Assembly: GCA_910578935.1 (NCBI GenBank)
Contig: CAJTSM010000006.1
Span: forward strand, 1 to 64,000
Direction: 5' to 3'
From: an uncultured Oscillibacter sp.
GTDB lineage: Bacteria > Bacillota > Clostridia > Oscillospirales > Oscillospiraceae
Length of the DNA stretch: 64,000 bases
Shown here piece after piece: positions 57,001-64,000 of the stretch. Positions within the stretch are counted from its first letter, which is position 1; the number at the start of each line of letters is the position of its first letter. The notes beneath the pieces are model-generated. The model saw only the letters and a list, made by a program, of their open reading frames with translations, had not been told where the DNA came from and made no database searches. Position numbers and translations under genes: made by a program.

Positions 57001-57030
57001 GGGTGATATCCGCCTGTCAGAGGGGGAGAT

Positions 57031-57078
57031 TCTCCAGTCGCGCCGATCCGGGACGATTGGAGATTTTTGTTTTTTTGC
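57031..57078 (+). terminator. Riboswitch-controlled terminator of mgtE
   Basis: CTCCAGTCG, loop, CGATTGGAG then ATTTTTGTTTTTTT. It lies 27 bp before the mgtE start. Confidence 0.85.
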
Positions 57079-57104
57079 CATTTGCGAGGAGAGGAGGTCC
57101 CGGC

Positions 57105-58487
57105 GTGTTTGAACTGCAAAAGGAACGGGCGGAGCTGTTGGAGAAGATTGAGGAGCTGTTCGGGCGAAAACGCTACGCGGAGCTTCGGGACCTGCTGCTG
57201 CCTATGGAGGCGGCGGACATCGCCTCCCTCTGCACGGACCTGGATGAGAAAGTCCCGGTGGTTTTCCGCCTGCTGCCAAAGGAGCTGGCGGCAGAAGTCT
57301 TTGTGGAACTGGACAGCGACGACCAGGAGCTCCTGATTCACAGCTTTTCCAACACGGAGCTGAAAGAGGTTTTGGACGAGCTGTATCTGGACGACGCCGC
57401 CGACATCGTGGAGGAAATGCCCGCCGGGGTGGTGAAACGCATCCTGCGCCACTGTGACCCGGAGATGCGCAAGAGTATCAATGAGGTGCTGAAATATCCG
57501 GAGGATTCCGCCGGCAGCATTATGACCACGGAGTTCGTGGACCTGAAGGAAACCATGACGGTGGAAGACGCACTGAAGCGCATCCGCCGGACGGGACCGG
57601 ACAAGGAAACCATCAACATCTGCTATGTCATTGACGAGGGCCGGCATCTGATCGGTCTTCTGACGATCCGCACCCTGCTCCTGGCGGAGGAGGACGATGT
57701 AATCGGCGATATCATGGAGCGAAACCTCATAGCCGTCCAGACCCTGGATGACCAGGAGGCCGTGGCCCGGGCCCTGGGGAAGTACGATTTCCTGGCCCTG
57801 CCGGTGGTGGACAAGGAGAAACGGCTGGTGGGCATCGTCACGGTCGACGACGCCATCGACGTTTTGCAGGAGGAGGTTACGGAGGACATCGAGAAGATGG
57901 CCGCTATGCTCCCTGGAGACAAACCTTACTTGAAAACGGGCATCTTTGAAACTTGGAAGGCTCGGACTCCCTGGCTGATGCTGCTGATGCTCTCCGCCAC
58001 CTTTACGGGCATCATTTTGACCCACTTTGAAAAATCCCTCATGGCCTGCGCCATTCTGACCTCCTTTATCCCCATGCTCTCCGGCACCGGCGGCAACAGC
58101 GGCACTCAGGCGTCCACCGCCGTTATCCGGGCCTTGTCCCTGGGAGAAGTCCGGTTCAGCGATTTGTTCCAGGTGCTGTGGAAAGAGTTCTGGGTTTCCG
58201 TCTGCTGCGGGCTGTGCCTGGCGGCGGCGAACTTCGTGAAGATGATGCTGGTGGACCGCTGGCTGCTGCAAAACCCCACGGTGACGCCTCAGGTAGCCCT
58301 GGTGGTCTGCGCCACGCTGGTGGGGACGGTTCTCTGCGCCAAGCTGGTGGGCTGCTCCCTGCCCCTGCTTGCCAAGCGGATCGGCTTTGATCCGGCGGTG
58401 ATGGCGTCTCCTTTCATTACCACCATCGTGGACGCGTTGTCCCTGCTGATTTACTTCCGCTTCGCCTCTGCGATTCTGGGGCTGTAA
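57105..58487 (+). CDS. mgtE: Magnesium transporter MgtE
   Basis: 460-residue magnesium channel/transporter. An N-terminal superhelical domain (LPMEAADIASLCTDL; LYLDDAADIVEEMPAGVVKR) is followed by two CBS domains (SAGSIMTTEFVDLKETMTVE; IMERNLIAVQTLDDQEAVAR), a plug helix, and five C-terminal transmembrane helices with the pore sequence PMLSGTGGNSGTQAST. The start is GTG 57105, after GAGGAGAGGAGG. Controlled by the M-box upstream. Confidence 0.96.
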   Translation: MFELQKERAELLEKIEELFGRKRYAELRDLLLPMEAADIASLCTDLDEKVPVVFRLLPKELAAEVFVELDSDDQELLIHSFSNTELKEVLDELYLDDAADIVEEMPAGVVKRILRHCDPEMRKSINEVLKYPEDSAGSIMTTEFVDLKETMTVEDALKRIRRTGPDKETINICYVIDEGRHLIGLLTIRTLLLAEEDDVIGDIMERNLIAVQTLDDQEAVARALGKYDFLALPVVDKEKRLVGIVTVDDAIDVLQEEVTEDIEKMAAMLPGDKPYLKTGIFETWKARTPWLMLLMLSATFTGIILTHFEKSLMACAILTSFIPMLSGTGGNSGTQASTAVIRALSLGEVRFSDLFQVLWKEFWVSVCCGLCLAAANFVKMMLVDRWLLQNPTVTPQVALVVCATLVGTVLCAKLVGCSLPLLAKRIGFDPAVMASPFITTIVDALSLLIYFRFASAILGL

Positions 58488-58509
58488 GCGGGAAACTGTA
58501 CGTGAAACC

Positions 58510-58550
58510 GCTGAACGCCGTCCGGGCCCTTTGCCCGGACGGCGTTCAGC
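58510..58550. terminator. Bidirectional terminator between mgtE and the NTF2-like gene
   Basis: GCTGAACGCCGTCCGGGC, 5-nt loop, GCCCGGACGGCGTTCAGC, an 18-bp perfect stem between convergent genes. Confidence 0.85.
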
Positions 58551-58560
58551 GGTCCGCATG

Positions 58561-58980
58561 TCAAAACCAGGCGGCGGAGTTCTTCCGGAATGTAGGTTCC
58601 GGGCCGTCTTGGTAGGGATTATAGCGGTTTTCGTTGCAGCCGAACTCCTGTAAAAAGCAGATGCGGTCCGCCGGGTTCCAGCGGATCAGGGACAGCCCGT
58701 CGAAGGGCTCCGCCCGGCCGTCGTCCATCTGATTGCGGAAGTGCCACTGAACGATGGTCTGGTCCCCCTTGTGGAAAAATTGCCGGATGTCCCACCGGAG
58801 GACGGTCCCCCGGGTGTTCCACTCCTGAAACCAGTGCCGGATTGTTTCCGCGCCGTGGTATTCCGGGCCCCAGCTCTCAATATAAACGGCGTCCTCTGAA
58901 AAGATGTTCAAGATGCCCAGGTCCGACTTTTTCAGCCACATGTCAAACCAGAGGCGGACAATGTGTTCGCGCTGTTCCAT
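58561..58980 (-). CDS. NTF2-like (SnoaL-fold) small protein
   Basis: 139-residue protein of the NTF2-like cone fold: HIVRLWFDMWLKKSDLGILN, AVYIESWGPEYHGAETIRHW, TIVQWHFRNQMDDGRAEPFD. Such proteins are used as small enzymes, ligand binders or toxin-immunity modules; nothing here decides which. ATG 58980 follows AGGGAGGAACCGCT. A longer in-frame start is possible but lacks an SD. Confidence 0.8.
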   Translation of the reverse strand: MEQREHIVRLWFDMWLKKSDLGILNIFSEDAVYIESWGPEYHGAETIRHWFQEWNTRGTVLRWDIRQFFHKGDQTIVQWHFRNQMDDGRAEPFDGLSLIRWNPADRICFLQEFGCNENRYNPYQDGPEPTFRKNSAAWF

Positions 58981-59055
58981 AGCGGTTCCTCCCTGTAGGA
59001 TTAGGGGCTGTTTGAAAAATGTAAAAACGCCCAAACGGCAGATTTTTTCCGTCCT

Positions 59056-59676
59056 TCATTCCGCCGCGATGGACCGGATGTCCAACAGGTCCCGGATCAC
59101 GTAATCCGCCGTTCCGGTCCCGGAGGGGGAGTAGAGGACGCTGCGGACCCCGGCGTTTTTGGCACAATCTACGTCCAGGGTCCGGTCCCCAATGTAATAA
59201 ACCCGGTTCTTTTCCAAACGATGCTTTTCCATCAGGTAGAGCAGGGCGGCGGGGGCGGGCTTTCGGGGAAAACCGTTCAGGCTGGAAACCACCTCTTCAA
59301 AGAAACGGTCCAGGCCCAAATGTTTCAGAACGGGGACCGTGGTGCTGCCCCGATGGGTGTAAACAAAATGGACCGCGCCAAGGGCGGCGGCGGCTTCCAG
59401 GGCCTTCCCGGCGTGGGGCATGGCGGCGATTTCCAGATACCGCCCGCCGCTGATTTCGGAATAGCGGCTTTTGATTTCCGAAAAGGTCCGGCCGGTTTTC
59501 GCCGCGGCGTACTTTACCACGTCGCTGACGGAACCCTCCGTAGCCAGGCGGCGGAGTTCGTTTACGTCCATAGAGATTCCCAGTTCCTCCAGTGTTTGGC
59601 GGAGGCTGGAGACAATGACGCCGTAAGAGTCCAACAGGGTCCCGTCCAGGTCCCAGATCAAGGCTTTGCCGTTCAT
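59056..59676 (-). CDS. HAD-superfamily hydrolase (phosphoglycolate phosphatase-like)
   Basis: 206-residue phosphatase. The nucleophile motif I is LIWDLDGTLLDSYG; motif II THRGS (residues about 108-112, threonine normally first); the lysine is in NGFPRKPAPAALLYLM; motif IV is YYIGDRTLDVDCAKNAGV. The helical cap between motifs I and II places it in subclass I with PGP/PgmB types. ATG 59676 follows GGGAGG. Substrate unknown. Confidence 0.88.
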   Translation of the reverse strand: MNGKALIWDLDGTLLDSYGVIVSSLRQTLEELGISMDVNELRRLATEGSVSDVVKYAAAKTGRTFSEIKSRYSEISGGRYLEIAAMPHAGKALEAAAALGAVHFVYTHRGSTTVPVLKHLGLDRFFEEVVSSLNGFPRKPAPAALLYLMEKHRLEKNRVYYIGDRTLDVDCAKNAGVRSVLYSPSGTGTADYVIRDLLDIRSIAAE

Positions 59677-59792
59677 AGGCGTTCCCTCCCAAAGTCCGGT
59701 GAGTTTCCAAACTATTATACCAGGGTCCGGGGCGGCTGTCCAGGGGACCGTGGACGGAGGGAATGTCCAGTTGCGCATTTTATAACAGGGCC

Positions 59793-59835
59793 ATCGTGTA
59801 AGGGCCGCCGCCCCCGGCGGCCCGTTTCTCCGAGC
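59793..59835 (-). repeat. Repeat B, single short copy
   Basis: GTAAGGGCCGCCGCC-CCC-GGCGGCCCGTTTCTCCG, the half-element seen twice in the other B copies. It is the only recognisable element in the 59677-59948 gap. Confidence 0.5.
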
Positions 59836-59948
59836 CTCCGCCGGGATTTCCAGGGAAGCGGGAAGCCCGGGGTCGTCCCCACATGATAAAATCTTCGGAT
59901 AGGACGCACCTGTGGACGAAAAAGCGCCGCCCGGAGCGGCGCGGCGCT

Positions 59949-60323
59949 TTACGTATTGCTGTCTTTCTTTTTGGGCCACACCAGGCTGATTCCCGACAGC
60001 AGCAGATATACCCCGAAGGGCTTGCGCAGTACCTCCACGTCCACAGCGTTGGAGATCCAGGCCCCAATCAGCGCGGCAATGACTGCGGCGGGCACGGCGG
60101 CCTTCAGCGTAGGCTTGTCCAGATACCCGCTCCTGGCGTGGCAGACCAGGGCGCTGACGGCGGTGGGGAGGAAAAACAGCAGGTTTACTCCCTGCGCCGT
60201 CCGCTGGTCCACCCCCAGAAAAAGGGTCATCACCAGCAGCAGCAGCGTCCCGCCTCCCACGCCCCAGGCGGAGACAATACTGGCCCCCAGGCCGCAGAGG
60301 AAGGGAATAATCCAGTCCGTCAC
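59949..60323 (-). CDS. TauE/SafE-type exporter, second half-size subunit
   Basis: 124-residue membrane protein with about four helices (IIPFLCGLGASIVSAWGVGG; TLLLLVMTLFLGVDQRTAQG; LKAAVPAAVIAALIGAWISN). It corresponds to one half of the usual eight-helix TauE/SafE (TSUP) sulfite/sulfoacetate exporter. GTG 60323 overlaps the stop of the preceding half by 4 bp, so both halves should be made together and form the full transporter. Confidence 0.82.
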   Translation of the reverse strand: MTDWIIPFLCGLGASIVSAWGVGGGTLLLLVMTLFLGVDQRTAQGVNLLFFLPTAVSALVCHARSGYLDKPTLKAAVPAAVIAALIGAWISNAVDVEVLRKPFGVYLLLSGISLVWPKKKDSNT

Positions 60324-60673
60324 AGCAGATATTTCACCCCCGCGTAGAAGAGAAAGGCGGCAAACAGCCATTTCAAAAGTTTGGTGGAAATTTTTCCGTA
60401 GAGCTTCCCGCCTAGGAACCCGCCAATCAGCCCCCCCGCCAGGTAGGGCAGGGCCTCCATCAGGGATACGCCGCCCTTCCAGAGATATACCGCTGCCGAC
60501 ACCAGGCACACCGGAAAGATGACGCCCACGCAGGTGGCGTAGAGCTTCCTCTGACTCAGATCCCCCCATCGGGATTGAATGGGCAGGAACACCATGCCCC
60601 CGCCGCCGCCGAACAGTCCGTTGGCCAGTCCCGCCGCGGCCCCCGCCAGCCGGGATGTCCAGGCTGCTTTCAC
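60320..60673 (-). CDS. TauE/SafE-type exporter, first half-size subunit
   Basis: 117-residue four-helix membrane protein. LAGAAAGLANGLFGGGGGMV at the N-terminus is the TSUP signature, and LPYLAGGLIGGFLGGKLYGK follows the family pattern. GTG 60673 follows AAAGGAAG. The two adjacent half genes together encode one TSUP family transporter; substrate (sulfite, sulfonate or another anion) unknown. Confidence 0.85.
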   Translation of the reverse strand: MKAAWTSRLAGAAAGLANGLFGGGGGMVFLPIQSRWGDLSQRKLYATCVGVIFPVCLVSAAVYLWKGGVSLMEALPYLAGGLIGGFLGGKLYGKISTKLLKWLFAAFLFYAGVKYLL

Positions 60674-60744
60674 GCCGCCACTTCCTTTCCTCTTTATGTA
60701 CCCCCTTCCGGAGAGGGACCGGAAGAGGGAGAAAGGCCGCCCGC

Positions 60745-60936
60745 TTATTTCAGCTTGAAGCTCTGGCAGTCGGTGCACTCCACCATGGTGGGGTTGGTTT
60801 CATGGGTACCCACCTGAATGGTGTTCAGGCCGCAGTAGCCGGTGTCCTGGCAGTGGTTGGCGCAGTTGTTCACGGTGCACTTGATGCTCTGGTTGGGCGT
60901 GCAGGCGCAGCCGCCGTTGGTGCAGTCCTTGGTCAT
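60745..60936 (-). CDS. DUF1540 cysteine-rich small protein
   Basis: 63-residue protein with nine cysteines. After a short TKDCTNGGCACTPNQ lead, one DUF1540 domain is clear: IKCTVNNCANHCQDTGYC, GTHETNPT, ECTDCQSF. The cysteines and histidines probably bind metal. Common in spore-forming clostridia, function unknown. ATG 60936 follows GGGAGGACC. A large GC-rich hairpin (CGCTGAGGGG...CCCCTCAGCG, about 60968-61002) lies in its leader. Confidence 0.88.
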   Translation of the reverse strand: MTKDCTNGGCACTPNQSIKCTVNNCANHCQDTGYCGLNTIQVGTHETNPTMVECTDCQSFKLK

Positions 60937-61106
60937 GAGTTTGGTCCTCCCGCGTGAAGATTTTTCAAGGCGCTGAGGGGCCGTCCCTTTTGTCCCCTCA
61001 GCGCGTTTTTGCGGTGAAAGGAGAGATGGTTGTGCCACGTCAGCGCCCTCCTAGTGTGCGCCGGGAAGAAGAGAGTATACGCGGTTTAAAAGAGTGAAAT
61101 TTTTGG

Positions 61107-61137
61107 CATCAAAAAAGGAGCCGCCTTACGGCGGCCC
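61107..61137 (-). terminator. Terminator of the Cys/His-repeat gene
   Basis: GGCCGCC-GTAA-GGCGGCTCC followed by TTTTTT on the minus strand. Confidence 0.75.
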
Positions 61138-61155
61138 CAGGAACGCATTTGCGTT

Positions 61156-61833
61156 TCAGGCGGCATGGCAGATGCCTTCGCAGAAACCGGAGAGATGGCG
61201 GTCGCCGCAATAGGCGGCTCCCCGATGGCTGTGGCGTCCCTCAATGGTACAGCCCTCCACTGGGCACAGCGCCCGGCAGGTGCCGTCACAGAAACCGTCC
61301 AGGTGGCAATATCCGCAGGCGAGCGTGCCGTTATGGTCGTGCCGCCCCTGGATCATGCAGCCGTCCACGGTGCACAGGCTGCGGCAGCGGCCGTCGCAAA
61401 AACCGTTCTGGTGGGGATACCCGCAGTAGGTGACGCCGTCGTGGACATGCCGCCCGTCAATGGGGCAGTTGGGGACGGGGCAGAGGGCCCGGCAGGCGCC
61501 GTCGCAAAAGCCGTTTTCGTGGGGATAGCCGCAGCAGGTGACACCGTTGTGAACATGCCGCCCGGTTTCGGGGCAGCCCTCCAGCGTGCACAGCGCCCGG
61601 CAATTGTTGTCGCAGACGCCGCTTTCATGGGGATACCCGCAGTAAGTGACGCCGTTGTGAACATGCCGTCCGGCGGTGTCGCAGCCCTCTACCTGACAGA
61701 CGGTGACCGTGGCAACGGGCTGGGAGGGCCGAACGGGCCGGCCATGGCAGCCGCCGTAGTGGCCATGGGCAGAAACGGGCAGCGTCAGCAGCGCCAGGGC
61801 CAGGACGCAGAGGAACGCCTTTTTGAGCTTCAT
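61156..61833 (-). CDS. Secreted Cys/His-rich protein with five 34-residue repeats
   Basis: 225-residue protein with a signal peptide (MKLKKAFLCVLALALLTLPV, cleavage after SAHG or nearby), a short HGHYGGCHGR stretch, then five complete tandem 34-residue units of the form CxVxGCxxxGRHxHNG, CGYPHxxGFCDGxCRAL. Each unit has five Cys and about three His at fixed positions. Not a family I recognise. The spacing suggests metal binding or a disulfide-rich stalk outside the cell. It has its own SD (AAGGAGG) and terminator. Confidence 0.85.
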   Translation of the reverse strand: MKLKKAFLCVLALALLTLPVSAHGHYGGCHGRPVRPSQPVATVTVCQVEGCDTAGRHVHNGVTYCGYPHESGVCDNNCRALCTLEGCPETGRHVHNGVTCCGYPHENGFCDGACRALCPVPNCPIDGRHVHDGVTYCGYPHQNGFCDGRCRSLCTVDGCMIQGRHDHNGTLACGYCHLDGFCDGTCRALCPVEGCTIEGRHSHRGAAYCGDRHLSGFCEGICHAA

Positions 61834-61929
61834 GTCAGATAACCTCCTTGATACAATCGTAACTTATAGAATAGCACAGCGGAGCCGGGCTGGCAAGAGG
61901 TTTCATGTTCAAAAATCCTTCAAACTTCT

Positions 61930-61960
61930 TTCAGCAATTTTTAAGTTCTTCCGTCTATAC
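61930..61960 (+). promoter_or_regulatory. Candidate ECF-sigma promoter of the htrA-like gene
   Basis: CGTCTATACTA at 61952-61962 is identical to the -10 region of the ECF sigma operon at 20602-20612. The -35 (TTCAGCAA or nearby) is less clear. The transcript would have a ~155-nt leader before the start at 62120. Confidence 0.5.
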
Positions 61961-62119
61961 TAAGGCCATCAAGTTGAGAAAGGCCCCGCCGGGAAACGGC
62001 GGAATTCCGCAGAATTTAAAAACCAGACAATCCCAGTTCACACGTTCGACATGAATTCCTGTTATCTTAGCTTCTAAGAACGGAAGGAACGGGATACATA
62101 ATAAAGGAGGAACCCGATT

Positions 62120-63508
62120 ATGTATAACGATGAGAACAATCTGTACAACTACACTTACCGCAAAGACGGCAGCGAGCTCTCCCATCAGCGGGAGGCCGTC
62201 CGTCCGGGCGGACAGCCCGGCCCCCAGGGGCCTGAATGGGAGGGAAAGCCCGTGAGAAAAAACCGCTTGGGCTTGAAGATTGCCGCCCTGGCCTTGAGCT
62301 GCGCGCTGCTTGGCGGCGCGGCGGGAGGCGGGGCCGTGTGGGCCGCTTCCCACTACAACGGAGGAGGGAACGAGAGCGAGATCAACGTCTCCAGCCGTCC
62401 CGTCACCCAGGTGGCCCTCCGGGACGTGGACGGAAAAACCGCCATGAGCGACGCGGAGGTCTACGCGGCAAATGTTAACAGCGTGGTGTCCATACGCACC
62501 TCCGCTACCGCCGGATATAATTTTTACGGTCAGCCGGTGCAGACGGCCTCCGCAGGGTCCGGCTTTGTGTTGAGCAAGGACGGCTACATCCTCACGAATT
62601 ACCACGTGGTAAAGGGCGCGGAAACCGTGACCGTCACCATGTATAATGGGGATGAGTTTGACGCCAAGTATATCGGTGGAGAGGAAGATTACGACATCGC
62701 CGTCATTAAGGTGGAGGCAGAGAATCTCCAGCCGGTCACCCTGGGAGACAGCGGGACGCTGAACGTGGGGGACCACGTGCTGGCCATCGGCAACCCCTTG
62801 GGAGAGCTGACGTTTTCCATGAGCGGCGGCATGGTTTCCTGCGTGGACAGGGCCATCAACGTGGACGGGACGCCTTTCAATATGATCCAAACCGACGCGT
62901 CCATCAATCCCGGCAACTCCGGCGGGCCCCTGTTCAATCAGTACGGCGAGGTGGTGGGCATCGTCTCCGCCAAATATTCGCAGTCCTCCAACGGCACCAC
63001 GGTGGAGGGCCTGGGCTTCGCCATCCCCATGAACGATGTGTTCTCCATGGTGAAGGACATCATGGCCAACGGCTATGTTTCTAACCGGGCCTATCTGGGC
63101 ATCACGCCTCAAACTCTGACGGAGGGTACGGCAGCCCAGTTCCACTATGACGTCACGTCCGGCGTGTTCATCAACTATGTGGAGCCGGACAGCGCCGCCG
63201 CCAAAGCGGGGCTGAAGATGGGCGACGTCATTACCAAGGTGGACGGGACCGCCATTAAGACGGTAGAGGACCTGAATCTGGCGAAAAAGAAGTACTCCGC
63301 CGGAGATACCGCCACTCTGGAGGTTTACCGGCCGGACGGGACCATTACCGTGGAAGTCACCTGGGGCGCGGCTCCCAAGGAGGAGCAGGCTCAACAGGAG
63401 CCGGCACAGCAGGAGCCGGCACAGCAGGAGCCCGGCAACGGAAACGGCCAATACGGCAATGGATATTTCAACGATCCCTTCGACATGTTCCGTTATTTCT
63501 TCGGTTGA
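62120..63508 (+). CDS. HtrA/DegP-like membrane-anchored serine protease
   Basis: 462-residue protease. A polar cytoplasmic N-terminus (about 45 residues, Pro/Gly-rich) precedes a transmembrane helix (LKIAALALSCALLGGAAGGG). The trypsin-like domain has His in ILTNYHVVKG, Asp in YDIAVIKVEA and Ser in INPGNSGGPL. A PDZ domain (GVFINYVEPDSAAAKAGLKM, GDVITKVDG) follows, then a Pro/Gln tail with three AQQEP repeats and an FMF/YFFG C-terminus. It degrades or refolds damaged envelope proteins. Possibly part of the ECF sigma regulon. Confidence 0.95.
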   Translation: MYNDENNLYNYTYRKDGSELSHQREAVRPGGQPGPQGPEWEGKPVRKNRLGLKIAALALSCALLGGAAGGGAVWAASHYNGGGNESEINVSSRPVTQVALRDVDGKTAMSDAEVYAANVNSVVSIRTSATAGYNFYGQPVQTASAGSGFVLSKDGYILTNYHVVKGAETVTVTMYNGDEFDAKYIGGEEDYDIAVIKVEAENLQPVTLGDSGTLNVGDHVLAIGNPLGELTFSMSGGMVSCVDRAINVDGTPFNMIQTDASINPGNSGGPLFNQYGEVVGIVSAKYSQSSNGTTVEGLGFAIPMNDVFSMVKDIMANGYVSNRAYLGITPQTLTEGTAAQFHYDVTSGVFINYVEPDSAAAKAGLKMGDVITKVDGTAIKTVEDLNLAKKKYSAGDTATLEVYRPDGTITVEVTWGAAPKEEQAQQEPAQQEPAQQEPGNGNGQYGNGYFNDPFDMFRYFFG

Positions 63509-63686
63509 GTCCGCCCGGGTTTTCCGGGGCGGCAAGTGATACGTCCTCCCGCGCCCGGAGACGGCTTCGCGGCAAGAGCTGCGGCAAGGCAAAAAAGCCG
63601 CCATGCGGCGGGCGGGGATGGTGTATATAGATGAGGCAGGGCGGGGTTACCCGCCGGAATGGTGAAACGCCATATAAAAGGAAAGT

Positions 63687-63717
63687 GCGGGAGGGCCGGA
63701 TTTCAGGCCCTCCCGCG
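63687..63717 (+). terminator. Terminator downstream of the htrA-like gene
   Basis: GCGGGAGGGCC-GGATTTCA-GGCCCTCCCGC then GTCGTTTCC. I see nothing else in 63509-63899 apart from GC-rich, ORF-free sequence. Confidence 0.7.
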
Positions 63718-63899
63718 TCGTTTCCGGAAGAAATTCCGCTAGTTTTACTTTAGCGCATGCCCGCCGCTGCGCGGCGAGAATTCCGCCCGCTCCACCCGTT
63801 CCCCTCTTCCCCAACGCGACCGCCGCGCCGGGCTGGGGGCGAAGGGGAGAGGGCTGGGCGGGATTGTCTCCGGGCTGAGAGACGCCGCGCCGGGGCGGC

Positions 63900-64000
63900 T
63901 CAGTCTGCGATTTCGATGCCCAGGATTCGGGCTACTACCGCCGCCTGGGAGGCGTGAATCTTCGCGCCCCGCAGTTCCTGGCAGGAGGCGGAGAGCGTTA
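63900..64000 (-). CDS. Partial CDS running off the window (C-terminal 33 codons)
   Basis: The only open minus frame here ends at TGA 63900-63902 and reads like a protein: TLSASCQELRGAKIHASQAA, then ARILGIEIAD. Too short to assign. It would be transcribed towards the htrA-like gene, convergent with it. Confidence 0.45.
   Translation of the reverse strand, partial: TLSASCQELRGAKIHASQAAVVARILGIEIAD

Noticed and set aside
61165..61842. Plus-strand open frame of equal length opposite the Cys/His-repeat protein
   Set aside because: It exists only because the repeated codons are open on both strands; the minus frame has the signal peptide, SD and terminator.
3249..63900. CRISPR arrays, tRNA or rRNA genes
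   Set aside because: I looked in the gaps for regularly spaced direct repeats, cloverleaf ends (GGTTCGAATCC-type) and rRNA motifs and saw none; the tandem units at 15559-15630 are too short and drifted for a CRISPR.
63757..63957. Plus-strand ORF rich in Arg, Pro and Ala near the right edge
   Set aside because: Composition is that of GC-rich non-coding DNA; no SD and it overlaps the end of a better minus-strand frame.

Overview
The window looks like chromosomal DNA of a GC-rich, spore-forming clostridium, most likely Oscillospiraceae (the Flavonifractor/Oscillibacter/Lawsonibacter side of Clostridium cluster IV). The reasons are Firmicutes-type SD sequences and sigma-A promoters, T-box, lysine and M-box riboswitches, a sigK gene, many small XRE regulators, and several GC-rich dispersed intergenic repeats. 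This placement is inferred from gene content only.

Layout. 1-1.0 kb: a small XRE regulator and a divergent partner between ~200-bp inverted repeats. 1.1-3.2 kb: rimO, a cdd1-like gene and pgsA. 3.4-8.5 kb: a minus-strand sugar/polyol ABC transporter operon ending in a Gfo/Idh/MocA dehydrogenase. 8.6-11.2 kb: recQ and a methyltransferase. 11.6-13.2 kb: znuC-znuB. 13.2-14.3 kb: an XRE gene with a divergent small ORF, a type I toxin-antitoxin-like locus, and rpmE. 14.4-25.3 kb: acetyltransferases, a flavin reductase, hflX, another XRE module, yigZ, a macro-domain protein, a TipA-like MerR regulator, an ECF sigma/RsiV-like pair, a Trp T-box with a TrpB-like gene, and an FAD/Rieske oxidoreductase.

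25.3-40.0 kb is the most striking region. The sporulation sigma factor gene sigK is split. Its C-terminal part lies at 25334-25838 and its N-terminal part at 39776-39969, both on the minus strand. They are separated by about 13.9 kb with a large serine recombinase next to the C-terminal part, which is a skin-type element. Joining the halves at a shared AA dinucleotide restores a 232-codon frame. The element carries an eleven-gene catabolic operon rather than prophage genes: two PdxA-family dehydrogenases, a metallo-beta-lactamase-fold hydrolase, a complete TRAP transporter, an SDR, a sigma-54 activator, a tartronate-semialdehyde-reductase-like enzyme, glycerate kinase and a glycerol-dehydrogenase-like enzyme. 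A near-consensus sigma-54 promoter and upstream TGATGCA repeats sit at its head. The inferred role is uptake of an unidentified sugar acid and conversion towards phosphoglycerate.

40.1-47.2 kb: GIY-YIG protein, metallophosphoesterase, Vat-like acetyltransferase, Dabb protein, aminotransferase, a lysine-riboswitch-controlled NhaC-type transporter and a TraX-like protein. 47.2-55.3 kb: a molybdenum block (xdhC-like; mogA, modCBA, a MoeA-like protein with a Cys cluster, MOSC, moaC, moaA) with a divergent Crp/Fnr regulator; a perfect 14-bp palindrome sits between moaA and the regulator. 55.3-64 kb: GH13 amylase, M-box and mgtE, NTF2-like and HAD proteins, a split TauE/SafE exporter, DUF1540, a secreted Cys/His tandem-repeat protein, an HtrA-like protease, and the end of a gene that runs off the window.

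All calls come from reading the sequence; no database search was run.
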